Assembly: GCA_019022495.1 (NCBI GenBank)
Contig: JAFEKR010000004.1
Span: 3,472,001-3,536,000 of the forward strand
DNA: 64,000 nucleotides
Direction of reading: 5' to 3'
Source of the DNA: Epichloe hybrida
Lineage: Eukaryota; Ascomycota; Sordariomycetes; Hypocreales; Clavicipitaceae
Part shown: in pieces, positions 12,038-23,329 of the stretch
Numbering within the stretch: the stretch's first letter is position 1
Layout of the letters: every line of letters begins with the position of its first letter
Notes under the pieces: model-generated
Told to the model about the DNA's origin: nothing
What the model saw: only the letters and a program-made list of their open reading frames with translations
Database searches by the model: none
Program-made: the position numbers and the translations under genes

Positions 12038-12885
12038 CTAATGAAGCCACGCACTTCCAGACGATCGCCTTCCTCTCTCATAAAGCCACTTGCTGTTTAG
12101 CCCCACGCTTGTCCGCTTGCCCCCAGACGGGCTTGGGGGGCCGGGGTCCGAAAACAGGTTTGTTGATGTACTCTGGGCGAAGGGACTTGTTGACCCGAAT
12201 GAGGATCTTCGTGCGTTTCCCATCCCGCTGAAGCTCTTCTGCAACAGAGGGCTGCCCAAGGGAGAATACTGTGAGCCCGAGGCCCCAAAGGAGCCTTGCA
12301 CAATTGGACTCCCCCGGCCCGAGAGCGGTGAGCTGGCGTGACTCCCTCTGCTACCAATAGAGCCTGCAATCGACGGCGTTCGCGAGTATCGCGGGGGTGT
12401 GCTGAACTTGGTGTCAGGTGTCGGGGGCGCCGATGACGGAGAAAGCCCCAGGAGCTTTCGTTGAGTAGCTGTCAAGGGGATATCGTCGAGATCATCCTTT
12501 GCGCGAACAAGCGGTAGGCACGCCAGGCCAATCTGAATGAAGGGAACGAGCTGAAAAACAAACCATGCCCAGCCGAGATATGTTCGGAAGGTGCTCGAAA
12601 CGCTTAAAGGCAAGATTTTAGGTTAATTCTCATGTTGGGATCTTCGGGGTGTGAGGACGGCTTGGCATACATTTGAGGATTGATCTTCAGCCTTGCGACC
12701 AATCGTACGGACCACAACGCCAGCAAAGTAACCACGTTGTAGGCTATCTGTCGAACGTTCTTTTCGGTGAAACTAGTTGCATTTTGCCGCCTCGTAATCT
12801 CGTTCAATCGAGGATGTCTCCAGGTGCCGGGGCTATCTGTGGCAGGCGCTGGCTTGGTAGGCGTCGACTTGATGGGAGTCGACAT
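12038..12885 (-). CDS. Nuclear pore membrane protein, Pom34-like (NPCC family), 259 aa
   Basis: Two exons on the minus strand: 12885-12671 and 12602-12038. The 68 bp intron (donor GTATGC, branch-like TTAAC, acceptor TTTAAG) keeps phase. Two hydrophobic segments (about residues 42-60 and 80-105, AWFVFQLVPFIQIGLACLPLV) are followed by the signature DDIPLTATQRKLLGL and then a Ser/Gly/Pro-rich tail with many SP sites, ending KWLYERGR. This arrangement, two membrane spans plus the short 'PLT..QRKLLGL' motif, is that of the fungal nuclear pore complex component family that includes yeast Pom34, an integral pore-membrane protein that helps anchor the pore scaffold. It is divergent from IES1 with 874 bp between the starts. 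Confidence 0.8.
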
Positions 12886-13759
12886 GGCGAGCGTTGGTGT
12901 GCAGATGAGATATCAGATTGGCAATTCCTGTTACCTGCTTGAGTGTAGTAGACGCTGGCTAAGGAGACGTGATGTCGTTGTCAGAAGCTTTTCTCAAAGA
13001 ACCTGAGGGCGTGGAAAGGAAAGCTTTGATGCATACCTTGGGCCACAATTGCGTCCGCGGATCTGAGTAAAATGGCGACCACGGAGTAGAACGATACTCT
13101 TACCTCGGGGTATGCTGTTGGTTAGTCAATGCGCTGAGCGTGGCCGTGGTGGCCGGTGAGCTGCGCTCGGGCTTGTGAAGTCGGGGTACTTGTTGATGTT
13201 GGAATGACGAACGACGACGCAGCTGCGTGCAACGCAGTCGAAGTCGGGAAGGTCTGATGAGGCTGGTGGCTGGTGGCTGGGTGGCTGGTGGACTGGGCGA
13301 CGAAACTTGTATGTAAACTTTTAGAGCAAAGCATCAACCAGGCCGGGCTGAGCTAAGGCCTGGCTGAATGCAGGGGTCAACTCAACCCAATTTCTGGTGC
13401 TTGAATCCGCAGCGATCTCGTGGCTTTTTCTCTGAGGCATCACGCCTTTGGTTCGACCCGGCATCAACCTTCACCACCAACTCCCACCCTGCTCGTCACC
13501 CTCATTTCTCCAGCTCTGCATCCATCTGTTCATCCATCCGCCATTCTTTCAACGCAACTCATCAAGACCACGCATCTCAATACGCCAGCAGCTCGCGGGA
13601 GACATATCTCATCTCGAATCATGCGACGCTGATCCGAAATCGCCTCACGCACGCGAATACCTTATCCTAGCAACGTTTTTTTTTTTTTTTTTTGAACACG
13701 TGCACGCCAACGCGTGCGCACAATCCTGGCTCTCTGCAAACACCAATTCGCGCGCAAAA
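12886..13759. promoter_or_regulatory. Shared divergent promoter, POM34-like / IES1
   Basis: An 874 bp divergent intergenic region. It contains a GGCTGGTGG repeat at about 13260-13290, a CT-rich stretch at 13470-13560 and an 18-base T run at about 13677-13694, 65 bp before the IES1 start. No gene of its own is recognised. Confidence 0.5.
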
Positions 13760-15740
13760 ATGGCTGCATCGCCGAGCTCAGTCGCTGCCACGTCGGACAT
13801 GGAACCACCTAGTTCTCCCGCCGCGCATGACGGCAAGTCCTTCGCTTCCCGTGCTGCCAGCGATGATGACGACACCCAAATGGCCGACGAGCCCACCGAG
13901 CTGCAAGATAAGCCAACCCGGGGCAGAGGAAGAGGGGCCAAAGGCGGCGATACGCCACATCAGGTTGGCAAGATTCGACATTTGAAGAAGGATGATGGCG
14001 AGCCTCTGTGGAGAGAGGATATCCAGTACGACTTCCTCAAGGCTGTCTTTGACAACGACGAGAAGGTCTTCACCAATTCGTACGACGCTTCTGTCGGAAA
14101 GCAGTGCTTCGCCGATCTCTACATAGACACCATGTCTCGAAGCAGCAAGACCAGCAAGGTGCTGAGAGACAAGCTGCTGAGTGATCGGGACGCTGCCAAA
14201 GGCATGGCTATGGTGTGCCTCCTGGTCAATGTCGGCCGCATGAACACGACACTCAATTGTAAGTACCACTGCGAACCCCCCCCCCCCTTTCACGCGCAGC
14301 TTTCCATCGCCTCTGACTCCATCACACACAGTCTTCCCCGAAATGAGGGCGCAGCTGAGAACGTATCACGCGATACCATCGCTACAGGCGCATCAGGACG
14401 CTCATGCATACAAACAATTACAGGATGCACCACGACTCAAGTCCATTCTCAAGGGCGGGGCCGAGGACCGCGAAGAGCCTAATTCATTGGAGAAGATCAA
14501 GAGGGTCGACGTTCCACGGACCAATCCGGTCAATCTCATTTTCTCCATGTGCCATTCGGCGCAAAAGGTTGCCGAGCTGCATTTCCCGGACCATCAGGAG
14601 TTCCACGATCTCATCATGAAGACCCAATACAGCAGCCAGTCTCGGGCACTGGCATTCCTGTGGCTCATGTGGTTCTACCTCGAGTCCGACTTCACCGAGG
14701 AGGGCTGTGAAGAGAATCCCTTTGGCTCTGGCGTTGACTACGGCTTGGATGTTGCCAACCAGGGTGTCCCTGAGCTTATTGAGATGACGGAGGAAGAGCG
14801 AGCCAAAGAAAACGTGGACAGCCTGGAGGAAATCCATTTCGGTCGGGAAAAGCAGAAAACGAGAGCCAAGATTCTCGAGATGGACCAGGCCTACCTGAAT
14901 GAGAGGGAGACGAAGCGAGGTAAGCGTGCCGCCAACGCGGAAGAGGGCCCGGCGATCCTGCCTCGCATACGACCATCCAAGCACGATTCAGACCGAGATA
15001 GCACGAGGTCCACGCCACCTCCACGTGCCGTAGGAAGAGGCGGTCGACGAGGACTGGGGCTGAAATACCAAATTTTCGAGGGATCATCTCCCGCGAGACA
15101 TGGATCAGAAGGCGTCGGGTCCCGGAAGCCTCGTCCTCCCACAGCACACCAGCTCGCTGTTGAGCGCAATCGCAACGAACGCGTCGAGTACATTCTCGAT
15201 CGCGGTTTGCGAAGACAGCATCACAAGGGCCGCAGAAGCCGGCGTCAAGAGGGGGCCGTCTTCAGGGCATACAGGAGAATACAGGCCCAAGAGGATCCAT
15301 TCGAGGACAGCGACGGGGACGACGGCTACATCCGCAACATTACCAGCAAGGACAAGGCATCTGCGTTCCGCGAGAAGGGCCTTGGTGGCTTGTGTCTGCT
15401 CACAGCCGAACCTGACGACTACGGAGAAGAGGTCAGCGCGTATGCAGCGGCTCTCAGACAATCATCACGGCGACTTGCACGATGGGCGGGACGTGAGAGC
15501 GAACTCGGAGTGGTTGCCCCCGTCAAGAAATTCAAGGCCAAGAGGGAGACCAAGAGGGAGACCAAGGAGGACAACGCCGGCGACGAAGCGGATGAGTCTC
15601 CAATCAAGAACGGCGATGCCAACGGCAATATCACCATGGGGGATGCAGACATTGATGAGACTGCCCTCATGGACGACATGGATGACGAAGGCGACGACCC
15701 GGACAAGACTGAGGTCTTGGGCGATTCCGATATGGAGTAG
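13760..15740 (+). CDS. IES1: INO80 chromatin-remodelling complex subunit Ies1, 635 aa
   Basis: Two exons: 13760-14258 and 14332-15740. The 73 bp intron (GTAAGT...CACAG) contains a C run. The join gives TTLNFFPEMRAQLRTYH in frame. The N-terminal 70 residues are acidic and Ser-rich. A folded core (about residues 75-320) begins at HLKKDDGEPLWREDIQYDFLKAVF and includes NPVNLIFSMCHSAQKVAELHF and RALAFLWLMWFYLE. A long basic, disordered C-terminal half contains Arg/Gly stretches and ends in an acidic tail. The core and order match fungal Ies1 proteins, a fungus-restricted accessory subunit of INO80. The first ATG of the core frame is used; upstream sequence in the same frame lacks a better start. 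Shadow frames overlap the C-terminal half. Confidence 0.85.
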
Positions 15741-16155
15741 GACGGCAGCCGGGGAGCCAGGGTCGAGGCACGGTGTCGGCGACGACGTTTGTATATTTAG
15801 AAGCTTTTATCCGGGGGGGGGGGGGTTTCTCTTCCGTTAAATCAGATCGGGAGTCCGATAGGATGACGACTGGGTTGTTGCTGTATTACAAGGGTCTTTT
15901 GCGGTGTTTCCAAAGTCGGTCTGTTGGGGGGACGTGTTAGACGTGTTAGACGTGTGGGGCGGCCGATGACTTTTTTTGTAGTCCGTACTTATTTGATTAC
16001 TACGGAGTACTCGGTACGAAGTATACCGAGCACGTCTCCCAACCTCCAACTCCAACCACCACAACTTCCACCGCTCCTTTGGTCACAACTCGTCTCCTGT
16101 CTCGCAGCGCCATTGTCCTCAACGGAACCGACCACCCACCCATCCACCCATCGCC
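15741..16155. promoter_or_regulatory. IES1-ERG2 intergenic with palindromic element
   Basis: Contains a G run near 15812-15824, a repeated GACGTGTTA unit at about 15930-15950, and a compound element at 16001-16030. That element starts with TACGGAGTA and includes arms CTCGGTA (16010-16016) and TACCGAG (16024-16030) separated by 7 bases. It lies about 125-155 bp upstream of the ERG2 start, so it may be part of that promoter. Confidence 0.5.
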
Positions 16156-17018
16156 ATGCCTTCCAAATCCAAGCGCTCCGGCTCGGCCAAGAGCTCGTCG
16201 GGCAACCCCATGACGTCGCTCCTCGGCGTCCTGGCCCTCCTGACGGCCCTCCTGGCCTCCATGGTGTACGTCGCCGAGCAGAACCTGCACAACTTCTACA
16301 TCTTCGGCCTCGAGGAGCTCAAGGATGTGTCAGCCCGGGGACTGGCCAAGCACGGCAACGACACGCGATCCGTGGTCAAGTTCATCGTCGACGACCTGCA
16401 CAGGACGCACGGCGCCTACATCAACGTCAACGAGGACTGGATGTTCAACAACGCCGGCGGCGCCATGGGAGCCATGTACATCCTGCATGCTAGTATGTGT
16501 CCGAATGCTCCTTTCAGCCAGTGCGGGAAAAGGGAAAAAAAAAAAAAAAAAGCGTCCTCGCTAACACGTTCACAACCGTGCAAGGTGTGACGGAATACCT
16601 CATCATCTTCGGTTCGTTCGCTCTCCCCGACACGACACGACGCCCCTGCCATGATGAACTGACCACACTTCTTTCAATAGGAACTGCCATTGGCACCGAG
16701 GGCCACACGGGTCGCCACACGGCGGACGACTACTTTCACATCCTCAACGGCGAGCAATGGGCCTACGTGCCTGGCGAGTACGAGCCCGAGGTGTATCCCG
16801 CCGGTAGCGTGCACCACCTGCGCCGCGGCGAGGTGAAGCAGTACAAGATGCCCGATCGGTGCTTCGCGCTCGAGTACGCCCGCGGCTGGATCCCGCCCAT
16901 GCTGTTCTTCGGGTACGCGGACGGCTTGTCGAGCACGCTGGACTTTCCGACCCTGTGGAAGACGACGCACTTGACGGGGAGACAGATGATTGCCAATCTG
17001 CTGAGGGGCAAGTTTTGA
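16156..17018 (+). CDS. ERG2: C-8 sterol isomerase (Erg2), 233 aa
   Basis: Three exons: 16156-16492, 16585-16611 and 16681-17018. The middle exon is only 27 nt. Intron 1 (92 bp) carries an A run; intron 2 is 69 bp. The spliced protein has a Ser/Lys-rich N-terminus, one membrane segment (about residues 20-42, [21 protein letters not shown]) and the conserved family body: [56 protein letters not shown], and [14 protein letters not shown]. Erg2 moves the double bond from C8 to C7 of fecosterol in ergosterol synthesis in the ER membrane and is a target of morpholine fungicides. The length is typical of the family. The residues around the microexon (VTEYLIIFG) are conserved in the family, so the small exon is well supported. 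Confidence 0.95.
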
Positions 17019-18123
17019 GCGTTGTGTGCCCCCGGGGTGGGATGGGTACATGTACATGACTATGAAACGGAAATTGGGGGGTAGCCCATTATCGCTGGTG
17101 CGGAAGAAAATAATGCTCGGGAGGTTGAATGACGGTTACCGAGATTCGTGTATAGACAAGAAGGTGGATTGCAGATGATGAGATATTGACATGGTCATTG
17201 TTCGTGTTAGGATGTTATGTAATTACAGCCAGCCACGACAAGTACAACCCGAAGCATCAGGCCGCCCCGACCAACCGGCCTGCATGAACAAAAGAGAGGA
17301 AACTCGACAAAGCTGATGCATGGTCGAGCGCCTTGATGACTCCAACTCAATCTAGCCGAGTTTCCCTCCCATTGCCAAATCTTTCGCAAGTCTAGGCCCG
17401 CCCCGGATTCCATGAGCATCAAGTCGAGTGGGGTGCGCCCTTAAAGTTGTGCAAGAACTCCCGCACTGGCAAGTTGACCTACTACGACCACGCTCTTGTT
17501 GTCATATGCACGCACAAATTCATCCCCCGTGCATCGTTCCTTGATATCCTCGTGGTTTTAAAAAAAAAAAAAAGCACCGTAAACACCCGTCGCGCACCAA
17601 GTCATTCATTACACATGACTCCGTTTAAATCGAGCGACAAGCAGAGCTGCTGCACATGGCACAATATTGAATTTTATTTCATCATGTTGCCATGCCAGCC
17701 CGCACGTGGGCTGTGAATGACTTACCTTCGCCCATGACGTTCCAAGTTCCTTGGATTTTCCATACAAGCGCCTAGCACCAGCAAATCACATGGTAATTGC
17801 TTTCCCTCCGAGCCCAAAACCAGCGAGCATCAGAAACAATGAAGCGTACACCGCTCCCCATCCATGCATTGCGTCTCATGATTTTCGTACTAGGAATGTT
17901 GCGGTAGTTCTTTTATTCTTTTCATGAGCGAGCTTTTTTTTTTTCTCTCCTTTTTTATTTTTTTTACCTTGAACTTTTCCATGAAAATCTTGTACCTGCG
18001 AATTCATCCAACACCGGGAAAGGAAATAAGTATTCCCTAAAAAAAAAAAAAATCCTCACATGTCGTGAAATGGTGTGGGGAGAGCGTGCGCTTCACACAT
18101 GTCGGAGATTGGCAACGCAAGTT
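17019..18123. other. Intergenic between convergent ERG2 and NMRA, 1.1 kb
   Basis: No gene seen. It contains several A or T runs (17560-17573, 17937-17968, 18040-18052) of the kind found in fungal 3' flanks. Confidence 0.6.
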
Positions 18124-19515
18124 TTATGCCAGCCACTGCTCCTCATCTCTCTTCAAGCCTCGCATCACAAGGCCGTCATCGTCCTCGTCCTCGTCGTCGT
18201 CGTCATCTTGGTCGTGAAGCCGGAGTTGCTCAACTGATGTTGTCGTTGCTTGTAGCTTCTCATAAGCATTCGATCTCTGGTCGATTTCATCTTCGTCCAG
18301 CATCCATGTCAACCCATTGGCTTCCTCCTCGAGGGGAAACATTTCTCGTGCGTACTCTTCCAGTCCCCTGGGCCCTTCCCAGAGCTCGAGCGCTTCTGTG
18401 GGACAGCTGACCTCGAGCTTCATGTCGCCAAAGTAAGGGGGCTGCTTCTTCGGGTCGGGCTCGCCCAATTTGAAAAGCTTCTCCAGCGCCTCCAGCTGCG
18501 CCCGGTATCCCGTCGGGATTCGTACCTTGATCTCGATGGGGCCTCGGACATAGTGGACGGGACGACCGACGCCTCGAGAGAAGAGCCTGCAGGCTTCCTT
18601 GGGCGAGAGATACTCGTAGGCTAGGGCGATGCGGTGGCCTTTCCATTTGTTTGATCCATCTTTGAACAGCTGCAAGATTGCGGGGCCGACGTCGTGTTCG
18701 GCGTCCAACCACGGCAGCTTGGCGTCTTCGTGGAAAGGTGCTTGCCAGATGAATGAGCCGTCGTCCTGCAGTTCCATGCAAAACAACGGATAGGCGAGGG
18801 ACGTGAAGTTGTTGTTGTATATGCCGGTATACACAAAGGTGGCAGGCAAGTCCAGCTCCCTAATGTACTCTTCCACCTCATGCTTGGCTGCCCACAGTGG
18901 TAGGGATGGCCAGTTCTTGTTGTACGCAGCGTGATCGGGCATGGATGAGTAGATGTAATGCTGCACTCCAGCCTTTTTCGCGGCGTCGACGAGAGCCATT
19001 CCAATCTGTACTTCGTCGCCGTAGAATGTAGTGTTTATGAAGGCAAGTTGAGCGCCACGGAAAAGATTCGAGATCAGCTCGTGGTTGACGCCAACACCCG
19101 AGATGGGGCCGTTTTGAGTGACATCTTTGTTCTCCTCGGTCGGTTTGTGTATGGTGTAGAGCTCACCGACTATGACGGTTACATTCGGGTTTGTCGAAAC
19201 CTCGGTCGCAACTACACCTTGAAGATTTCTCAATTGCGCGCGAACGCGGTAGCCGACGGCGGTGGCAACGCGGATAAAGGATGCTGCCTGACGCCCGCTC
19301 GCGTTTGTGACAGCAATGGTCTTATCCGGGGTTGACATGAGTCTCTTAGGAGGGCGGAATGTCAAGGAATTATTCCTCGAATTGGCCAGGGGGGATGGTT
19401 CCGAGTACGATGAGCGAGAATGCTTGTGTTGTCTGCGAAAGTTATTGTTGCTCTGGTCGTTGGAAACGTGTATGGGAATGCTGGCCGCCATAGGGCCAGT
19501 GAGTTGGGCCGGCAT
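18124..19515 (-). CDS. NMRA: Nitrogen metabolite repression regulator NmrA (NMR1), 463 aa
   Basis: Single exon on the minus strand. After a basic, Ser/Asn-rich leader (about 60 residues), the Rossmann-like core starts with KTIAVTNASGRQAASFIRVA, the altered dinucleotide-binding loop typical of NmrA, followed by VGYRVRAQLRNLQG. Further hallmarks are QLAFINTTFYGDE, AGVQHYIYSSMPDH, WAAKHEVEEYIREL and ATFVYTGIYNNNFTS. The catalytic YxxxK of true short-chain dehydrogenases is not conserved. NmrA binds NAD(P) and the GATA activator AreA/NIT2, and blocks it when good nitrogen sources are present. The C-terminus ends in an Asp/Glu run (about residues 435-450). The length is close to Neurospora NMR1; an internal start near residue 59 (MSTPDKTIAV) is possible, as in shorter Aspergillus proteins. 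Confidence 0.92.
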   Translation of the reverse strand: MPAQLTGPMAASIPIHVSNDQSNNNFRRQHKHSRSSYSEPSPLANSRNNSLTFRPPKRLMSTPDKTIAVTNASGRQAASFIRVATAVGYRVRAQLRNLQGVVATEVSTNPNVTVIVGELYTIHKPTEENKDVTQNGPISGVGVNHELISNLFRGAQLAFINTTFYGDEVQIGMALVDAAKKAGVQHYIYSSMPDHAAYNKNWPSLPLWAAKHEVEEYIRELDLPATFVYTGIYNNNFTSLAYPLFCMELQDDGSFIWQAPFHEDAKLPWLDAEHDVGPAILQLFKDGSNKWKGHRIALAYEYLSPKEACRLFSRGVGRPVHYVRGPIEIKVRIPTGYRAQLEALEKLFKLGEPDPKKQPPYFGDMKLEVSCPTEALELWEGPRGLEEYAREMFPLEEEANGLTWMLDEDEIDQRSNAYEKLQATTTSVEQLRLHDQDDDDDEDEDDDGLVMRGLKRDEEQWLA

Positions 19516-20265
19516 GGCTGTTGCCCTCTCGTCGATGGTGAAACTGAGGTGCCGGCTGATAATGGCTTGGTATCGCGGCGCACCAGCTGGACGAGGTGTC
19601 GTGAAGAAAGTACCAAGGCAGCGATGGCCTTTTGCGACAAGGCGAGGCCACCGTGGAATATCGCAAAACGCACGACGGCCCGCCTGGGGGGGGAGGAGGT
19701 GTCCGTGGCCGCTAGTGTCGTACTGTACTTGTGAGCCCGGCCGGAAGCCTCAAACTCCAGCGTCAAGGACAGTGACGGGGGCCACGAGAGGAACTGCTAG
19801 CCAATGCAAGCGGCTGGCAACGGGCGACGCTGGAGCTGGAGCTGGGTGAGTGACAGTTGGTAGCAAGTTGAAATTGAGATGTTGAGATGGTGAAGGTGAC
19901 TGTATCGAGTAGATACCGAGTGATTCGCTAGCGTCTGTTCAAGGGAGATCACGAGACTATCCGCTGCGGCGATGCCAACCCGATTCAACGATGTGGGTTT
20001 GTTGTGGAGGAGTTGGAGGGGTAGAGGGGACCGGAACGTCGCTATTGCATTTGGAGGCGAGGGAGATGCGGTTAAAGACGAGATGGCAATATGTATAGAT
20101 ATCTTGGCCAGCGATTGCCGGGATGAAGGAAACGGGGATTGGTGATTGGTGTGGTAGACGACAAAAGATGGCTTTGCGACAAGGCTGACGGGATCGAAGG
20201 CGATGTAAGCCCAGGAGTTGAGATATGCGAGCGAGAACTGCGTGTATACTGCGTGCGATAGAGTA

Positions 20266-20318
20266 AGTGAGTGGGCGTGAGTGGGCGTGAGTGGGTGTGA
20301 GTGGGTGTGAGTGGGTGG
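20266..20318. repeat. Minisatellite, unit GTGAGTGGGY
   Basis: About five tandem copies of a 10 bp unit, the first with GGGC and the later ones with GGGT. Confidence 0.85.
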
Positions 20319-20353
20319 GGCACAACGGGACGACGGCGGTAGTCTAGTAGAGC

Positions 20354-20372
20354 GATAAGAAAAGGGCTTATC
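20354..20372. promoter_or_regulatory. Inverted pair of GATA-factor sites upstream of NMRA
   Basis: GATAAG at 20354-20359 and CTTATC at 20367-20372 form an inverted pair with a 7 bp spacer, about 840 bp upstream of the NMRA start. AreA/NIT2-type GATA activators prefer two such sites close together. Function is inferred. Confidence 0.4.
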
Positions 20373-20767
20373 GATGCGATGTCGTCCTCAATCTCCAGGT
20401 CTATGTATGTACGCACGAGCCGAGAGCAAGTGTACGGGTGTGACTGACGGCTGAAAATACGAACCAGTGTAGCGGTGAGAGGGAAAGAAGCGAGAGTGGC
20501 CGCGGGAGAAGACGTCGGGTAACAAGGTGAAGGTGTACCGAGTTATGTCGCTGGGTGAAGGAGCCAGCAGCGGACAAACAAGCTGGAGCCGATGGCGTAT
20601 AAAGGCAGGGCCGATGACTAGAACATTCGGAGTTGTTCTTGACAGTGGACACGCCCCAGCCTCAGCCCGGACGGAAGGACGGAGGGGGGGGGGGAAGTGC
20701 ATAAATCGCAGCGACCTTGTCAGTTGACCGAGAAGAGAAGATTGAGGAGTCTCTGTTGGGGGCGTGG

Positions 20768-20825
20768 AGTCGTGGGACTCAGTCGTGGGACTCAGTCGTG
20801 GAGTCGTGGAGTCGTGGAGTCGTGG
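20768..20825. repeat. GTCGTGGA-type tandem repeat
   Basis: Tandem copies of GTCGTGGGACTCA followed by GTCGTGGA. Low-complexity DNA without a gene. Confidence 0.75.
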
Positions 20826-21208
20826 ACCGTGAGCGCAAGGGCCGCTAATAAAAAGCACCGTGGCCATCCGTCTTTAATAATAACGACTTGTTCCAGCAAA
20901 CATCCCCGGAGTACGTAGTACATACCGGATTTCAAGGCACGGCACGGTGCGCTATGCATAAACAAGTGGACTTGGATCATTGGGTAACGTTTTCGCCCTC
21001 CCCTCCAGCTGTTTTTTTTTTTTTTTTTTTTAACTGAAAAAAAACCGAGTGTCATTTTATTAGTCGTGAAACCCACAATGGGGCGCTTTCCGATTGCCCG
21101 ACAGACACGACGAACAGGGTGTCAGCCCGGCCCCCGCGACCGCCCCGACTCGCGGATGCACAAAGTCACATGGCGGGGCCTGTTGTCTGTCTGTTGTCTG
21201 TCTGTCAT

Positions 21209-21325
21209 GGTGTGTCATGGTGTGTCACGGTGTGTCACGGTGTCTCATGTCTCATGGTGTCTCACCGACTCAACCACTCAACCACTCAACCACTCAACCA
21301 CTCAATCACTCAATCACTCAACCAA
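21209..21325. repeat. Two adjoining minisatellites (GTGTGTCAYG and CACTCAAC)
   Basis: First a 10 bp GTGTGTCATG/GTGTGTCACG unit, then an 8 bp ACTCAACC/ACTCAATC unit repeated about seven times. The units are contiguous and lack unique spacers, so this is not a CRISPR array. Confidence 0.85.
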
Positions 21326-21966
21326 AGGTCGCGGCGCTAAACTGTAAATATGTATGCGGGGAAGCAGGGGCCCTCCATTTCCGACAGGTCGGTCTAGTCC
21401 GTAGTCCAGATGAGCGGGCCGCGACAAAAAGCCTTGTAATAAGAAAATAGCTCTCGTTCCGCTGCCCTTATCTCTACCCGCGCGGAGATGAAAATTCCTG
21501 ACGTTGCGTGATTATTTTCTCTTGCCAGCCGGACCACTTTTGGTGTGGCTAGACAAGTCAATGTTGCGCCGAATGTTACTTCATAGATCACGAATTGCGG
21601 TTTTTCCCCTTCTTTGGCTGTCGGCCACTATGACTAGGGTGGCGGCGGCGGCGGCAGCGTGGCAGATTCTGAAACAAACAGTCTATCATCGTCTTTGTTG
21701 GGATCCTAATTGCCTGTCATCTAATCCGTACATATCATCCCTTTAGAACGCCGCAGCGGGATGAAGATATGCTGGCAGTGCAAAAACAACCTTGTCGCGT
21801 GGGATAGCATCTGATTGGAGGACCGTGAAGTGTTTGTACAGTGTGTGATCCGTACATGAAACCGGTTCATCTAAAATGAGCAAGTGCCCCTCGCCTTCTC
21901 CTTCGTTTGCACTCCCTTTCTCACACAACCAACCCCATACGCCCCCTCGATTCCCTCGATTCTTCC

Positions 21967-23017
21967 ATGTTGCGACGCATTGCAGCTAGAGGTAGAGCCT
22001 TGCGACAGGTCTCTCGCGCCACTCAGAACCGTTCAAAGTCGCCATTCACAACCTTGGCCAAAACCGGTGCCACGACACACTCGGCGCGGGGTGAAGCTCC
22101 TCGAGCCATGATGGGCAGTCACTCGGAAGGACCTTCTCCGGTCTCCGGGACCGATACCTACCTCGATTACACGTCGAGCCCTGACATCGACTTTGACCAT
22201 ATAAAGTCAAACATGACGTGCACAAAGTTCCACGATTCGACCTGGGGTTTCGTGGTAAGACATACTCCTCACGCCCTCCTCTTTAGATGGTGCAAAAGGT
22301 GCGTCACATTGACGCACAAGGTCCAGATATATCGGTGCTCCCAAGGTAACCAGACAGCTTGGGTTCGCCTGCTGCAAGCCCTGCGCAGCAAGGTCCAGGA
22401 AGAGCTCAGGTTCTACATCCGCCAAGACATGTTGGAATTCCATCATCTTCACGCCATCGACGATGAGACACTCTAGTACGTTTTTGCAACGCGTCCATGT
22501 TCATGTGAGCCTGCTACTACTAACAGCTGTCATTAGCGGAGCCACGTCCCACCAAGTCCGAGATCACTTCCAGTCCTGGGTCCCAAAGAACCTCGAGGAC
22601 CGTCTCCGGCCGGACGCTGCTAACCCGCAGGACGATGTGGACTGGTTATACGCTACATGCACGCCCAGATACGAATACTGTCTCTTTGTGGATGATCTCT
22701 GTCTCGAGTCCGTGGACCATCCCGGTGTCAACTCGCCAGTCGTCAAGCTTCTGTGCAAGAACTGGGAGTCCCCATTCCCCCCACAGGAGAGGAACTACAC
22801 AGTTCCCGCCCCATTCCATGATGGTGCCACCGAGTACGAGGAGGAAGATGTGGGATGGATGTACATGCCGCTGCAGGAGTACCTACACAAGTATGACTTG
22901 CTTGGAAAAGGTGACTGGGACGACCAGTATGTGAGACCCCCATACATTGACGGAACCGAGGACGAGAGTGAATTTGTTGGACATTGGAGGCAGGAGTCGT
23001 TAAGCGAGGAAGCTTAA
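21967..23017 (+). CDS. Conserved fungal protein of unknown function, 305 aa
   Basis: Three exons: 21967-22254, 22327-22475 and 22537-23017, with 72 and 61 bp GT-AG introns. Intron 1 is a multiple of three with no stop, so the unspliced frame also stays open, but splicing gives the better segment STWGFVIYRCSQGN. Intron 2 joins DDETLYGATSHQVRDHF. The core combines an Arg/Trp-rich start with a segment rich in acidic and aromatic residues and several cysteines (ATCTPRYEYCLFVDDLCLESV). I know the pattern (TWGFVIYRC ... AWxxLLxxL ... GATSHQVRxxF) from uncharacterised ascomycete proteins with no assigned function. The first 35 residues (MLRRIAARGRALRQVSRA) are basic and amphipathic and could be a mitochondrial presequence; a start at 22108 (MMGSHSEG) would remove them. 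Confidence 0.75.
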
Positions 23018-23329
23018 GCTGCCAGTGAGCTTTTCTCTCCTGCTGGCGAGGCCCTTTCGGCGAGAACTAGACACGGTGGGTGGCATCGCGCAAAACCCCG
23101 GGGTTTGCTCTCGGATCTGCAAATTGCTAATTGATTGGTACGGGCATGTCCAGAGTTGCTGTCGCCATTTATATAAACTCATCCCTTGATATCGTGAGCG
23201 AGGAAACATGCGACTCATGGGCGGAGGAGCAGTCGTGCTTCAAGTCAGAAGTCTCGCAATCTAGACTACGGTTGAATATATTGCGGAAGAAACCTAGCAA
23301 CGACGGAAGTGCCACTGGAAACCAACACT
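23018..23329. other. Intergenic between convergent genes
   Basis: The 3' flanks of the unknown gene (plus strand) and of the LysM gene (minus strand). Nothing else seen. Confidence 0.6.

Larger units (their letters stand above)
19516..21966. other. Gene-free region, 2.45 kb, with minisatellites and GATA sites
   Basis: Upstream of NMRA (minus strand) and of the unknown gene at 21967 (plus strand). No coding signal is convincing. It holds a CT-rich stretch (minus strand) near 19840-19900; the GTGAGTGGGC/GTGAGTGGGT repeat at 20266-20318; a pair of inverted GATA sites at 20354-20372; GTCGTGGA repeats at 20768-20825; a 20-base T run near 21012-21031; and GTGTGTCATG/CACTCAAC repeats at 21209-21325. 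Confidence 0.6.

Noticed and set aside
13448..13759. N-terminal extension of the IES1 frame and read-through past 14258
   Set aside because: The upstream part has leader-like CT-rich composition; the read-through enters an intron with clear GTAAGT and CACAG ends.
15100..15840. 246-codon plus-strand frame over the IES1 3' end
   Set aside because: Shadow frame over a Gly/Arg/Asp-rich coding region; the composition is that of the shifted codons.
21209..21325. CRISPR-like regular repeats
   Set aside because: Units are contiguous and lack unique spacers, and the window is eukaryotic; these are minisatellites.
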